Positions 42,004-50,292 of a stretch of 61,223 nt of DNA are shown here, piece after piece. Under the pieces are notes generated by a model, which worked only from the letters and a program-made list of their open reading frames with translations, made no database searches and was not told the origin of the DNA. Source of the stretch: Comamonadaceae bacterium (GTDB lineage Bacteria > Pseudomonadota > Gammaproteobacteria > Burkholderiales > Burkholderiaceae_C); contig CANBVJ010000014.1 of NCBI GenBank assembly GCA_947372865.1, positions 1-61,223 on the forward strand. Direction: 5' to 3'. Numbering within the stretch: the first letter of the stretch is position 1; the number at the start of each line of letters is the position of its first letter. The position numbers and the translations under genes were made by a program.

Positions 42004-42846
42004 CTAAACCTGCAGCGCCAGACCCTGCCAGCCTTCCCAGGCCATAAAAGCGGCCACCAGCAGCATCAATGCGCCCGACAGGTAGGGCGCCTTGTCCGCC
42101 CAGCGGCCAAAACCGCCCCAGTGGCGGGCGGCGTGGCGCACGCTGAGCGCGGCCAGCGCGCCCGAGGCAACCATGGTCAGCGCCAAGCCAACGCTAAAAC
42201 CCAGTACCAGCGTGGCACCCAGCGCCACTTCCTTGAGTTGCAGGCACAGCAAGAGCACGGTAATGGACGCCGGGCAGGGAATCAGGCCACCAGTCAGGCC
42301 AAACACCACGATCTGGCCGGTGGTGACCTCGCGCCCGGCGCCAAATCGCCGGGCGATGTCTTCGGCGTGCGCCTGGGCGTGGCTGTCGAGCACGGGCGCT
42401 GGGTGACTTACTTTTGCAGGGCGCGCTTCATGGGCATGCCCATGCGCGTGGCCGTGGTCGTGGTCGTGGTCGTGATGGTCATGGTGGTGGTCGTGCCCAT
42501 GGACCACCCGCCAGGTGCGAGACAGCATCCACAGCGCCGTGGCGGCAATCAGCACGGCGGAGGCCATTTGCAGGTAGGGCTCGCTGGTGGCGGCGCTCCA
42601 GCGCTGGCCAAAATACAGGCCGCCCATGGCCACCGCCCACACCACCGCCGTGTGCGACAGCGTGGCCGCCAGGCCCAGCAACACCGCTTGCCCCACAGTG
42701 CCGCGCACCGCGATGATGAAAGCGGCCATCACCGTCTTGGAGTGGCCGGGCTCGAGTCCGTGCAAGGCACCCAGGGCGATGGCGCTGGGAAGGAAGAGCC
42801 AGGCGCTGGCGCCACCTTGCTGCAAAAGGCTGGATAAGTCGGTCAT
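42004..42846 (-). CDS. nickel/cobalt exporter (RcnA/NicO-like)
   Basis: A 280-residue membrane protein with about six helices. GALHGLEPGHSKT in the first third and GLIPCPASITVLLLCL in the second are the H-x4-D-like and P-C-P motifs of the NicO/RcnA family. A cytosolic-side loop of about 25 residues is almost only His and Asp with Gly and Ala (HGHDHHHDHHDHDHDHG), suited to Ni/Co/Zn binding. It exports excess Ni or Co. It is divergent from rpoH, with the CIRCE site between. Confidence 0.88.
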   Translation of the reverse strand: MTDLSSLLQQGGASAWLFLPSAIALGALHGLEPGHSKTVMAAFIIAVRGTVGQAVLLGLAATLSHTAVVWAVAMGGLYFGQRWSAATSEPYLQMASAVLIAATALWMLSRTWRVVHGHDHHHDHHDHDHDHGHAHGHAHEARPAKVSHPAPVLDSHAQAHAEDIARRFGAGREVTTGQIVVFGLTGGLIPCPASITVLLLCLQLKEVALGATLVLGFSVGLALTMVASGALAALSVRHAARHWGGFGRWADKAPYLSGALMLLVAAFMAWEGWQGLALQV

Positions 42847-42893
42847 GCTTGGACTATAAGTGCGCCAGATCAAGGGTTAACCAGTAGGGTTGT

Positions 42894-42920
42894 TTAGCAC
42901 TCACACTGGTTGAGTGCTAA
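42894..42920 (+). promoter_or_regulatory. CIRCE operator (HrcA site) upstream of rpoH
   Basis: TTAGCACTC (42894-42902), nine bases, GAGTGCTAA (42912-42920): an exact match to the CIRCE consensus. It lies 31 bases before the rpoH ATG, and the right arm runs into a TAATAT at 42918-42923 that could be the -10 box. HrcA would thus repress rpoH at low temperature. Confidence 0.93.
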
Positions 42921-42951
42921 TATTGCCGAATTGGACACAAGGAGTTCTGCA

Positions 42952-43890
42952 ATGTCTTATGCAATTGGATCGAATACCGCGCTGGCCACGGCCAATCCCT
43001 GGTCTTTGGTACCGGCGCTGGGCAATTTGGACGCTTATATTTCTGCGGCCAACCGCCTTCCCATGCTGACGCTGGAAGAAGAGCAACGTTTTGCCCGCCA
43101 GTTCAAGAACGACAACGACCTGGACGCCGCCGGAAAACTGGTGCTCTCGCACCTGCGCTTGGTGGTGTCGGTGGCGCGCCAGTACCTGGGTTACGGCCTG
43201 CCGCATGGCGACCTGATCCAGGAAGGCAATGTGGGCCTGATGAAGGCCGTCAAGCGCTTTGACCCAGACCAGGGCGTGCGCTTGGTGAGCTACGCGCTGC
43301 ACTGGATCAAGGCCGAAATCCACGAATACATCCTGAAAAACTGGCGCATGGTCAAGGTGGCGACCACAAAGGCCCAGCGCAAGCTGTTTTTCAACCTGCG
43401 CTCCATGAAGCAGCGCTTCAAGTCCGACGACGCCGCCGCCGACCTGGCCACGCACCGCGACACGCTCAGCCCCGAGCAGGTGGACGCCATGGCGCGCGAG
43501 CTCAAGGTCAAGCCCGAAGAAGTTCTGGAAATGGAAACCCGGCTCTCGGGCGGTGACGTGTTGCTCGACCCCATGGCCTCGGACGACGGCGAAGACGCCT
43601 TTGGCCCGATTGCCTACCTGACCGACAGCAACCACGAGCCCCTGGCGATGATTGAGGCGCACCGGCGCGACGTGCTGGCCTCGGACGGCATCAGCACCGC
43701 GCTGGACACTTTGGACGCCCGCAGCCGCCGCATCGTGGAGGAGCGCTGGCTCAAGGTCAACGACGACAACTCGGGCGGCATGACGCTGCACGACCTGGCG
43801 GCGGAATACGGCGTGAGCGCCGAGCGCATCCGCCAGATTGAAGTAGCGGCCATGAAGAAGATGAAGACCGCGCTGGTGGATTACGCGTAA
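42952..43890 (+). CDS. rpoH: RNA polymerase sigma-32 (heat shock) factor
   Basis: A 312-residue sigma factor. Region 2 shows LVLSHLRLVVSVARQYLGYG and LIQEGNVGLMKAVKRFDP. The RpoH box QRKLFFNLR, diagnostic for sigma-32, is present. Region 4 ends with LHDLAAEYGVSAERIRQIE. AAGGAG (42939-42944), 7 bases before ATG 42952, fixes the start. It directs transcription of chaperone and protease genes. The CIRCE element just upstream adds HrcA control. A strong terminator follows at 43910-43948. Confidence 0.97.
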   Translation: MSYAIGSNTALATANPWSLVPALGNLDAYISAANRLPMLTLEEEQRFARQFKNDNDLDAAGKLVLSHLRLVVSVARQYLGYGLPHGDLIQEGNVGLMKAVKRFDPDQGVRLVSYALHWIKAEIHEYILKNWRMVKVATTKAQRKLFFNLRSMKQRFKSDDAAADLATHRDTLSPEQVDAMARELKVKPEEVLEMETRLSGGDVLLDPMASDDGEDAFGPIAYLTDSNHEPLAMIEAHRRDVLASDGISTALDTLDARSRRIVEERWLKVNDDNSGGMTLHDLAAEYGVSAERIRQIEVAAMKKMKTALVDYA

Positions 43891-43909
43891 ATCGCCGCTC
43901 TGGTCACCG

Positions 43910-43948
43910 AAATGCTGCACGGCTCGCGCCGCTGCAGCATTTTTTTTG
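43910..43948 (+). terminator. terminator of rpoH
   Basis: AAATGCTGC (43910-43918) pairs with GCAGCATTT (43934-43942), enclosing an inner CGGC/GCCG stem with loop TCGC, and a T-run reaches 43948. It also separates rpoH from the convergent sco gene. Confidence 0.88.
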
Positions 43949-43958
43949 GCTGCGCGCT

Positions 43959-44585
43959 CTAGCGCATCAACTGGGCGATGTCGGCTGCCAGAACCGGCGC
44001 GCCACTGCCGTAGCGGGTGAACAGGCGCAATTGGCCCTGGGTATCAAACACATAGCTGCCCGCCGAATGGTCCATGGTGTAGCTCGTAGCGCTGGCGCCA
44101 GGCACTTTTTTGTAATAGATCTTGAAGTCTTTGGCCACGGCGGGCAACTCTTCGGGGGCGGGGCGCAAGGCCAGAAAGCTTGGATCGAAATTGGCCATAT
44201 AGGCCTTAAGCAGTTCGGCCGTGTCGCGCTCGGGGTCTACGGTTACGAACAGGGCTTGCAGCCGGTCGCCGTCTTTGCCCAAGAGCTTTTTGACTTCGGC
44301 CAGCTCCGCAAGCGTGGTGGGGCAAACGTCCGGGCATTGGGTGTAGCCAAAAAACACCACGACCACTTTGCCAGCAAAGTCTGACAGGTGGCGCACCTGG
44401 CCGTTGTGGTCGTTCAGGGCAAAGTTCTTGCCGTAGTCGGCACCGGTGATGTCAATCGAGCTGAAGGCGGGCTTTTGTTCGCCGCAGGCGGCCAGCACGC
44501 CAGCCAGCAACACCGCCGCCAGCATAGAAAAAGTACGCTGCCACGCAGCACGCCGCGACAGGGAAGCAGCAGAACAAAAGTTCAT
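43959..44585 (-). CDS. SCO1/SenC copper chaperone
   Basis: A 208-residue lipoprotein-like protein. The N-terminal signal ends in LAAC, a lipobox. [20 protein letters not shown] carries the copper-binding C-x3-C, and [13 protein letters not shown] the His ligand. It delivers copper to the CuA site of oxidase subunit II in the periplasm. It is the last gene of the oxidase cluster and overlaps ctaB by 4 bases. Confidence 0.94.
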   Translation of the reverse strand: MNFCSAASLSRRAAWQRTFSMLAAVLLAGVLAACGEQKPAFSSIDITGADYGKNFALNDHNGQVRHLSDFAGKVVVVFFGYTQCPDVCPTTLAELAEVKKLLGKDGDRLQALFVTVDPERDTAELLKAYMANFDPSFLALRPAPEELPAVAKDFKIYYKKVPGASATSYTMDHSAGSYVFDTQGQLRLFTRYGSGAPVLAADIAQLMR

Positions 44586-45493
44586 AGCAGGTAGTGGTCC
44601 AGCAGCAGCGCGGCAAACAAGGCGCTTAAGTGAATCAAGGAAAAGCGGAAGGTTTCGCGCGCCAGTTCGTCCGAGTAATGGCGCATCAGGCGCCAGGCGT
44701 AGACGCAAAACCACAGGCTCAGGACCACCGCAGCGGCCAGGTACAGCCAAGAGCTCATGCCCAGCATGAAGGGCAGCAGGCAGGCGGCAAACAAGACCCA
44801 GGTGTAGAGCAAGATTTGCAGGCGCGTGAATTCGCTGCCGTGGGTGACCGGCAGCATGGGCAGGCCCGACTTGCGGTAGTCCTCCACCCGGTAGAGCGCC
44901 AGGGCCCAGAAATGCGGTGGCGTCCACAAAAAGATGATGAGAAACAGCACAAAGGCCTCGGGGCCCACGTCACCCGTCATCGCCGCCCAGCCCAGCACTG
45001 GCGGCATGGCGCCCGAGGCGCCGCCAATCACGATGTTTTGCGGCGTGAGCGGCTTGAGGATCACGGTGTAAATCACCGCGTAGCCGACAAAGGTGGCAAA
45101 GGTCAGCCACATGGTCAGCGGATTGACCCAGAAAAACAGAATGCACGAGCCGGCCACGCCCAAAATGGCTGAAAACAGCAGGGTTTGGGTATTGCTCAAT
45201 TCGCCACGCGCGGTCGGGCGCCAAGAGGTGCGCTTCATCTTGGCGTCAATGCGCTGCTCCACGATGCAGTTAAAGGCCGCCGCTGCGGCAGCCACCAGCC
45301 AAATACCCAAACAGGCCCGCGCCGCCAGCCCCACTTGGGCCAGCGAAGGCACGCCGGGTACGGCCAGCACCATGCCAATCAGCGCGCAAAAGACGATGAG
45401 CTGGATGACGCGCGGCTTGGTCAGGGCATTGAATTGGCGCACCACCGAAAGCTGGGCGGCGAGAGGCGACAGGGGTTGGCTAGAGGCGGTCAC
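44582..45493 (-). CDS. ctaB: heme O synthase (protoheme IX farnesyltransferase)
   Basis: A 303-residue UbiA-type prenyltransferase with about nine helices. It converts heme B to heme O for the oxidase. Polyprenyl-binding motifs are [16 protein letters not shown] and [19 protein letters not shown]. The start GTG 45493 overlaps the ctaA stop as GTGA, so the two are coupled. The open frame upstream of this GTG is only antisense to nothing useful and is rejected. Also called cyoE. Confidence 0.95.
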   Translation of the reverse strand: MTASSQPLSPLAAQLSVVRQFNALTKPRVIQLIVFCALIGMVLAVPGVPSLAQVGLAARACLGIWLVAAAAAAFNCIVEQRIDAKMKRTSWRPTARGELSNTQTLLFSAILGVAGSCILFFWVNPLTMWLTFATFVGYAVIYTVILKPLTPQNIVIGGASGAMPPVLGWAAMTGDVGPEAFVLFLIIFLWTPPHFWALALYRVEDYRKSGLPMLPVTHGSEFTRLQILLYTWVLFAACLLPFMLGMSSWLYLAAAVVLSLWFCVYAWRLMRHYSDELARETFRFSLIHLSALFAALLLDHYLL

Positions 45494-46653
45494 GTAGGTA
45501 CTTTCTGGGTGCGGGGAGGCGCAAGGCGCAGGCGTGCGTGTTGATGGGTGGCGGCCAGTATCCAAACCAGGGTTGCGCCCATCGCGCCGGCGCCGCCGGT
45601 GTGCAGCACGGCGGCCAGCAGCGGCCAGCCCAGCACCACATTGCTCAGGCCCGTGGCCACTTGCAGGATCAGGAGCCCAGTCAGGCAGCGCACCGGGGCG
45701 GCCAGCGCAGGCAGGCGGCGCAAACGCCAAGCCAATACACCCAGCGCCAACACCGCCACGAGGGCCAACAGCCGGTGGGAAAAATGGATGGCCGTGAGCG
45801 CCTGAAAGCTCAGGGGCGTGCCGTCCGCGGCCAGCCCCAGCGGACGCCACAGCGCAAAGCCTTGGGCAAAGTCCATCGCAGGCCACCAGCTATCCTGGCA
45901 GGTCGGAAACTCAGCGCAGGCCAGGACGGCGTAATTGGTGCTGACCCAAGCGCCCGAGAGCACTTGCACCAGCAACACGCCCAAAGCCATTAGCGTAGCC
46001 AGACGCACGGCGCCAGACACCGGCTGGGGCGCATGTGCGCGCAGCATTTGCGACTGCCGCACCGCTTGCAAAGCCAACAGCGCCAAGAGCACATAGCCCC
46101 CCAGCAAATGCAGGCTGACGATGGCTGGGAACAGCTTCATGGTCACGGTCAGCGCACCAAACGCGCCCTGGATGCACACCCAAACCAAGGTGGCGGTGGC
46201 CCACCACGGGCTCAGCGCATCCGCTGGCGTGCCACGCCTGCGCCGCGCCAACATCCAGGCGCTGACCGCGAGCACCAAAATCAGCAGGCCCACGCTGGAC
46301 GCCAGGTAGCGGTGCACCATTTCAATCCAGGCTTTGCCGTGGGTGACCGGGCCGTCCGGGGACGCCGTTTGCGCCAGGGTGATAGGCACTTGCGCCCCCA
46401 CCGGGGTGGCGTGGCCGTAGCAACCCGGCCAATCCGGGCAGCCCAGGCCGCTGTCGGTCAGGCGGGTAAAGGCGCCAAACAGCACCAGGTCAAAGGTCAA
46501 AAACAAAGTCAGCAGCGTCAAAGCTTGCAGGCGGCCCACCGGCTGCTCCGCGCGGTGTCGCCAGCGCAACCAGGCCACGGGCCCGGCGGCCAGGACCAGA
46601 CCCACCAGAGCCAGGCGCAGCAAGGCGGACCAGTCAAAAGAGGCGGTTTGCAT
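45490..46653 (-). CDS. ctaA: heme A synthase (COX15/CtaA)
   Basis: A 387-residue eight-helix membrane protein. Family motifs are [21 protein letters not shown] near the N-terminus, cut here as [30 protein letters not shown] (His ligand), and [14 protein letters not shown] (second His pair). The pair of cysteines in CAEFPTCQ is also conserved. It oxidises heme O to heme A. It lies just upstream of ctaB and downstream of the SCO-like gene. Confidence 0.95.
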   Translation of the reverse strand: MQTASFDWSALLRLALVGLVLAAGPVAWLRWRHRAEQPVGRLQALTLLTLFLTFDLVLFGAFTRLTDSGLGCPDWPGCYGHATPVGAQVPITLAQTASPDGPVTHGKAWIEMVHRYLASSVGLLILVLAVSAWMLARRRRGTPADALSPWWATATLVWVCIQGAFGALTVTMKLFPAIVSLHLLGGYVLLALLALQAVRQSQMLRAHAPQPVSGAVRLATLMALGVLLVQVLSGAWVSTNYAVLACAEFPTCQDSWWPAMDFAQGFALWRPLGLAADGTPLSFQALTAIHFSHRLLALVAVLALGVLAWRLRRLPALAAPVRCLTGLLILQVATGLSNVVLGWPLLAAVLHTGGAGAMGATLVWILAATHQHARLRLAPPRTQKVPT

Positions 46654-46681
46654 GGATCAGTTCAGGCGTAGTGCGCTTGGA

Positions 46682-47365
46682 CTAGCGGCCAGCGTTGTCC
46701 CAGGACGCAGAGGCGCGCAACAGGCGCTCCAGATCCCGCTTGGCCTTGGGCGCCTGCTCGGCGTCGAGTTGCGCGGGGAAACGCAGCATCCAGTTGCCCA
46801 GCGGATCCACCAAAAACAGATGATCGTGCAGCGTGGCGCCAGTGGCGGACGCCAGCCAGGCTTGCAGCTCTTTCGCGGGCACGCGCAGCACGGTGGCGGT
46901 CTTGAGCGCGGGCATCAGCTCGGGCGCCACGGGCGCGGCGTCGTCAATCAGCCACACCCAGTCCAGGCGGTCTTTGTCTTTGCCCAAACCTTCGCGCAGT
47001 TGGCGCTGCAGGTACAACTGGCGTGCGCACGTAGCGTCGCAAGCCGCACCCGCGACGCTGATGAGCAGCCATTGGTCCTTGAGCGTTTGCAGATGGACCG
47101 GCGTGCCGTCCAGCGCGGTGGCGACCAGGTCAGGCAAGGGGCGCTGCGGCGTGATCAGTTCGCCAAAATTGCGCCGCCCCTCGGGCCGTACCACGTAGTA
47201 GGTGAAATACGACGCCACCACGGGCGCTGCGCACACCAGCAACACGAGAAGCATCTTCCAGCGACCCGTGCGCGTTTGCTGGGGCGGCGCCATGTCTTGC
47301 AGCGTGGGCAAGGAATGCACGGTCAGGCCCAAAGGGTGGTCGTCAAAGGCGGGGGGGGGGGACAT
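46682..47365 (-). CDS. SCO/thioredoxin-like membrane protein of the oxidase cluster
   Basis: A 227-residue protein from ATG 47365; ATG 47293 is an alternative. One membrane helix (WKMLLVLLVCAAPVVASYF) anchors a periplasmic thioredoxin-like domain. AGAACDATCARQLYLQRQL has a C-x3-C at the Sco1 copper-site position, and LHDHLFLVDPLGNWMLRFP resembles the Sco His region. Its role is presumably copper or thiol handling for the oxidase. An 11-base C run sits at codons 2-5 and overlaps the end of surf1. Confidence 0.75.
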   Translation of the reverse strand: MSPPPAFDDHPLGLTVHSLPTLQDMAPPQQTRTGRWKMLLVLLVCAAPVVASYFTYYVVRPEGRRNFGELITPQRPLPDLVATALDGTPVHLQTLKDQWLLISVAGAACDATCARQLYLQRQLREGLGKDKDRLDWVWLIDDAAPVAPELMPALKTATVLRVPAKELQAWLASATGATLHDHLFLVDPLGNWMLRFPAQLDAEQAPKAKRDLERLLRASASWDNAGR

Positions 47366-48095
47366 GTGGATGCGTTTCCTGAAACCGGGCCGTCGGGCGG
47401 CGAAAAAAATGAAACCAAAGGTAAAGGCCAACAACCAGCGCTGCGAGCGCGAACCACTGAACTGCATAGCCATAGTGCTTTTCCACACCCAGCGCAACTG
47501 CCGGCCAATCCCGGTGCAAGCCATTGCTGGCCGAGCCGCTTTGGCGAATCGTGTAATCGGCCAAGGCCAAGCCACTCTCCGTGCGAAACCGGTCAAGGTC
47601 GAGATTTTGCCGGATAAGTCCGACGCCCGGCGCGCCGGGCTCGTATAGCTTGGACGGCGGCGGGGCAATTTCGCCTTCCACCCAGACCAGTCCTGGCGGC
47701 GTCTGCACGGCGGGCACCTGGTCACGGACCTCAAAGTTGCGGCCAACCCAACCGCGCTGCACCAGCACCACTTGTCCGGTGCTTTGCAGGCGCAAGGGCG
47801 TCAGCACAAAAAATCCCACCTTGCCGTCCATCTGCCGGTTGTCCAAGTACACGGTGTGTGCAGATTCCCAGGTGCCCTGCACGCGCACCGGGCGGTACAG
47901 CGTAGCCACCCCATGGGGCAGTTGCGCCAAGGCCGGTGCGTCCAACGGCGCCTGCCGGGCTTGGGCCTGCATGGCAGCGTGCATTGCCTCCTTCTGCGCG
48001 GCACGCCCGAGCTGCCAAAACCCCAGATAAATGCCCAAACCGGCAAAAAATAGGGCTGCGGCGGTGACGAGGTAAAACTTACGCTTCAAGTTCAA
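47343..48095 (-). CDS. SURF1-family oxidase assembly protein
   Basis: A 250-residue protein with one helix at each end (FYLVTAAALFFAGLGIYLGFW and WFALAALVVGLYLWFHFF; the first is given here as LVTAAALFFAGLGIYLGFW). Between them are LDNRQMDGKVGFFVLTPLRL, VLVQRGWVGRNF and YAVQWFALA, all SURF1 features. It helps assembly of subunit I. The start is TTG 48095 or TTG 48089, since the membrane segment needs these codons. Only 15 bases separate it from the divergent small gene. Its C-terminus overlaps the next gene at the poly-C tract. Confidence 0.9.
   Translation of the reverse strand: MNLKRKFYLVTAAALFFAGLGIYLGFWQLGRAAQKEAMHAAMQAQARQAPLDAPALAQLPHGVATLYRPVRVQGTWESAHTVYLDNRQMDGKVGFFVLTPLRLQSTGQVVLVQRGWVGRNFEVRDQVPAVQTPPGLVWVEGEIAPPPSKLYEPGAPGVGLIRQNLDLDRFRTESGLALADYTIRQSGSASNGLHRDWPAVALGVEKHYGYAVQWFALAALVVGLYLWFHFFRRPTARFQETHPHVPPPRL
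47351..47361. repeat. 11-base homopolymer (G on +, C on coding strand)
   Basis: Eleven G in a row lie within both the last codons of surf1 (…V-P-P-P-R-L-stop) and the first codons of the SCO-like gene (M-S-P-P-P-A). Loss or gain of one base changes the surf1 end and shifts the SCO-like gene if it starts at 47365. Confidence 0.9.
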
Positions 48096-48110
48096 AAGAT
48101 AATCCAGGTT

Positions 48111-48332
48111 ATGACCTACCTTGTAAGCCTTGCATTCTTCGCCATTCTCGCCAGTCTGGCCACGGCCCTGTATTTCATGCTGCGCGGTGGCAGCGCTGGC
48201 CCGCGCCAGTCGCGGCGCATGGCGCGTGCACTGGCGCTGCGCGTGGGCGTGTCCATCTTCCTGTTTGCCTGTATTTTGCTGTCCTGGAAGTTTGGACTGA
48301 TCCACCCCACTGGCATTCCCTCCGGTACCTGA
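48111..48332 (+). CDS. twin transmembrane protein (DUF2909-like)
   Basis: A 73-residue protein with two hydrophobic helices (LVSLAFFAILASLATALYF and VGVSIFLFACILLSWKF) joined by a basic loop (QSRRMARALALR). Such small proteins are a fixed part of betaproteobacterial cytochrome oxidase clusters; their function is unknown. It is the only plus-strand gene inside the cluster and shares the start region with surf1. A terminator follows at 48353. Confidence 0.85.
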   Translation: MTYLVSLAFFAILASLATALYFMLRGGSAGPRQSRRMARALALRVGVSIFLFACILLSWKFGLIHPTGIPSGT

Positions 48333-48352
48333 AGACCCCAGCGGGCACAAAC

Positions 48353-48380
48353 AAAAAGGCACCTCGCGGTGCCTTTTTTT
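48353..48380. terminator. bidirectional terminator between the DUF2909-like gene and coxC
   Basis: AAAAAGGCACC (48353-48363) and GGTGCCTTTTT (48368-48378), loop TCGC, with T extension to 48380 on + and the A-run giving a T-run on -. It serves both convergent genes. Confidence 0.9.
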
Positions 48381-48395
48381 GGTTTGCGGCTTGGA

Positions 48396-49277
48396 TTACA
48401 GCCAGTACACCAGGATATACAGGCCCAGCCAGACCACGTCCACAAAGTGCCAGTACCAGGCAGCGCCTTCGAAACCGAAGTGGCGGTCGGCAGTGAAGTG
48501 GCCTTTTTGCAAGCGCAGCGTCGTAGCCAGCAGCATCAACATACCGACAAACACGTGGAATCCGTGAAAACCGGTGAGCATGAAGAAGGTCGAGCCGTAG
48601 ATGCCGGAGGTCAGCTTCAGGTTGTATTCCGTGTAGGCGTGGTAGTACTCATAGCCTTGAACGAACAGGAAGGTAATTCCCAAGAGTACCGTCAGCCACA
48701 TGAACGCGACCGTCTTGCTGCGGTTGCTGTCGAGCAGTGCGTGGTGGGCAATCGTCAGGGTCACACCCGAGGTCAACAGCAAAGCGGTGTTGATGGTGGG
48801 CAGCCAGAAGGGGCCCATGGTGGTGAAAGGTTCCACAATGCCGGCGGGTGAACCGGTCACACCTGCAGCCAAACTGGGCCACACCGCCTTGAAGTCGGGC
48901 CACAGCAGGGCGTTGTCCAAGCTGCCCAATGCGGGCACCGAATGGGCACGCGCCCACCACAGTGCGCTGAAGAAGGCGCCGAAAAACATCACTTCCGAAA
49001 AGATGAACCAGCTCATGCTCCAGCGGAACGACAGGTCAATCTTGCGACCATACTGGCCGCCTTCGCTCTCGGCGATCGCATCACCAAACCACTGGTACAG
49101 CACGCCAAGCCAAAACGCCAGGCCGAAGGCCAGGGCATATTTGCCCCAATCGGCGCCGTTGATCCACTGGCTGGCACCAAGCACCACGAACAGCAAGCCA
49201 AAAGCGGCCATCACCGGATGACGCGAAGGACCCGGGACAAAGTAATACGGTGTTGTTCCGTGTGCGCTTGTACTCAT
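48396..49277 (-). CDS. coxC: cytochrome c oxidase subunit III
   Basis: A 293-residue seven-helix protein. Signatures are FRWSMSWFIFSEVMFFGAFF (F-x-x-SE-x-x-FF) and GFHGFHVFVGMLML, with WYWHFVDVVWLGLYILVYWL at the end, cut here as WYWHFVDVVWLGLYIL. Subunit III supports proton uptake and stability of the aa3 core. It lies between the DUF2970 gene and the SURF1 region. Confidence 0.97.
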   Translation of the reverse strand: MSTSAHGTTPYYFVPGPSRHPVMAAFGLLFVVLGASQWINGADWGKYALAFGLAFWLGVLYQWFGDAIAESEGGQYGRKIDLSFRWSMSWFIFSEVMFFGAFFSALWWARAHSVPALGSLDNALLWPDFKAVWPSLAAGVTGSPAGIVEPFTTMGPFWLPTINTALLLTSGVTLTIAHHALLDSNRSKTVAFMWLTVLLGITFLFVQGYEYYHAYTEYNLKLTSGIYGSTFFMLTGFHGFHVFVGMLMLLATTLRLQKGHFTADRHFGFEGAAWYWHFVDVVWLGLYILVYWL

Positions 49278-49331
49278 TTCAACTCCATTTTTCCGAATAC
49301 GAATCTAAAAATGCTCTGTTTTTCCAGAGAC

Positions 49332-49544
49332 TTATTTACTTACAACCCAGCTTGCCAGGCCAATCAAAGCCAAAACCAGTAGCAAGGCCCCAGCCAATCC
49401 AACCGCCACCACGTGCATCGGATTGACCTTGGCCAGATCGTCCTGGTAACCCGCGCGGCTGCGAATGCCCAAAAAAGACCAGGCCACCAGCTTTACGCTG
49501 CGCCACCAGGAGGCCGACGGCACTTTGTTTGGTTCGTCCGCCAT
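49332..49544 (-). CDS. DUF2970 small membrane protein
   Basis: A 70-residue protein with one helix (VVAVGLAGALLLVLALIGLASWV). WWRSVKLVAWSFLGIRSRAGYQDD is the DUF2970 signature, of which SFLGIRSRAGYQDD is the conserved core. It occurs next to ctaG in betaproteobacterial oxidase clusters; function unknown. The start overlaps the ctaG stop by one base. Confidence 0.9.
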   Translation of the reverse strand: MADEPNKVPSASWWRSVKLVAWSFLGIRSRAGYQDDLAKVNPMHVVAVGLAGALLLVLALIGLASWVVSK

Positions 49545-50143
49545 CAGGTACCGCTCACAGCAACAGCGTCTGGCTTCACACTGGCCACCGGCGCGGCAGG
49601 CGTGCGCCCGCCCACCTCGAAAAACGTGTAGGACAAGGTAATCGTCTTCACGTCTTTGGACAGCTTGGGGTCAATCACAAAGGCCACCGGCCAAGATTTC
49701 TTTTCACCGGGCTCCAGCGTGTACTGGTTAAAACAAAAGCATTCCACCTTGTTGAAGTGGGCGGCCGCCTGCTGCGGCGCATAACTGGGAATGGCCTGGG
49801 CCGACATGCGCCGGTTCTGGATGTTCTGGAACTCGTACATCACGGTGGTGAGTTCACCCGGATGCACTTGCAGCGAGCGCTGCGCGGGCTTGAAATCCCA
49901 GGGACCACGGGAATTGGCGTCAAACTCCACCGTAATGGTGCGGGTCGTGTCAACCTGGCTGTTCTGCGGCGGCGCGGGCTTGGCGCTCGCCACGACTTGC
50001 TCGTTCAAGGCCAAGACATTAAGGCCCGTCATCTCGCAAATCGCCTTGTACAGCGGCACCAGCGCGTAGCCAAAGGCGAACATCAGGCTGACCACCACGG
50101 CCAGCTTGCCCACCATTTGAAAGTTTGCGCGCTGCAGGTTCAT
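49544..50143 (-). CDS. ctaG: cytochrome c oxidase assembly protein CtaG/Cox11
   Basis: A 199-residue protein. One N-terminal helix (LAVVVSLMFAFGYALVPLYK) precedes the periplasmic beta-barrel. KVECFCFNQYTLEPGEKK contains the copper-binding C-F-C motif. The end TLSYTFFEVGG is typical. It inserts CuB into subunit I. Confidence 0.96.
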   Translation of the reverse strand: MNLQRANFQMVGKLAVVVSLMFAFGYALVPLYKAICEMTGLNVLALNEQVVASAKPAPPQNSQVDTTRTITVEFDANSRGPWDFKPAQRSLQVHPGELTTVMYEFQNIQNRRMSAQAIPSYAPQQAAAHFNKVECFCFNQYTLEPGEKKSWPVAFVIDPKLSKDVKTITLSYTFFEVGGRTPAAPVASVKPDAVAVSGT

Positions 50144-50150
50144 GGCAAGC

Positions 50151-50261
50151 TCAGGCGCCCAGCACCATCATTTTGAATATCACGCCGCAAAAAAATACCA
50201 GGGCGACAGAGGCTAGAACCAAGGCCAGCTTCAGGTTGGATTTTTTTTGCGAAGGCGTCAT
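50151..50261 (-). CDS. small cytochrome oxidase assembly-type membrane protein
   Basis: A 36-residue peptide: a basic start (MTPSQKKSNLK) and one helix (ALVLASVALVFFCGVIFKMMV). A short protein of this type sits between coxA and ctaG in Comamonadaceae. It is too short for firm recognition; the position and composition are the support. Confidence 0.65.
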   Translation of the reverse strand: MTPSQKKSNLKLALVLASVALVFFCGVIFKMMVLGA

Positions 50262-50292
50262 ATGCGTAGAGAAGGCTTGTGCAATTGGCGGT

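Noticed and set aside
42412..42510. Repeat-like GGTCGTGGTCGTGGTC run, first taken for a tandem repeat
   Set aside because: It encodes the His/Asp-rich metal-binding loop of the RcnA-like exporter and is explained by that codon pattern.
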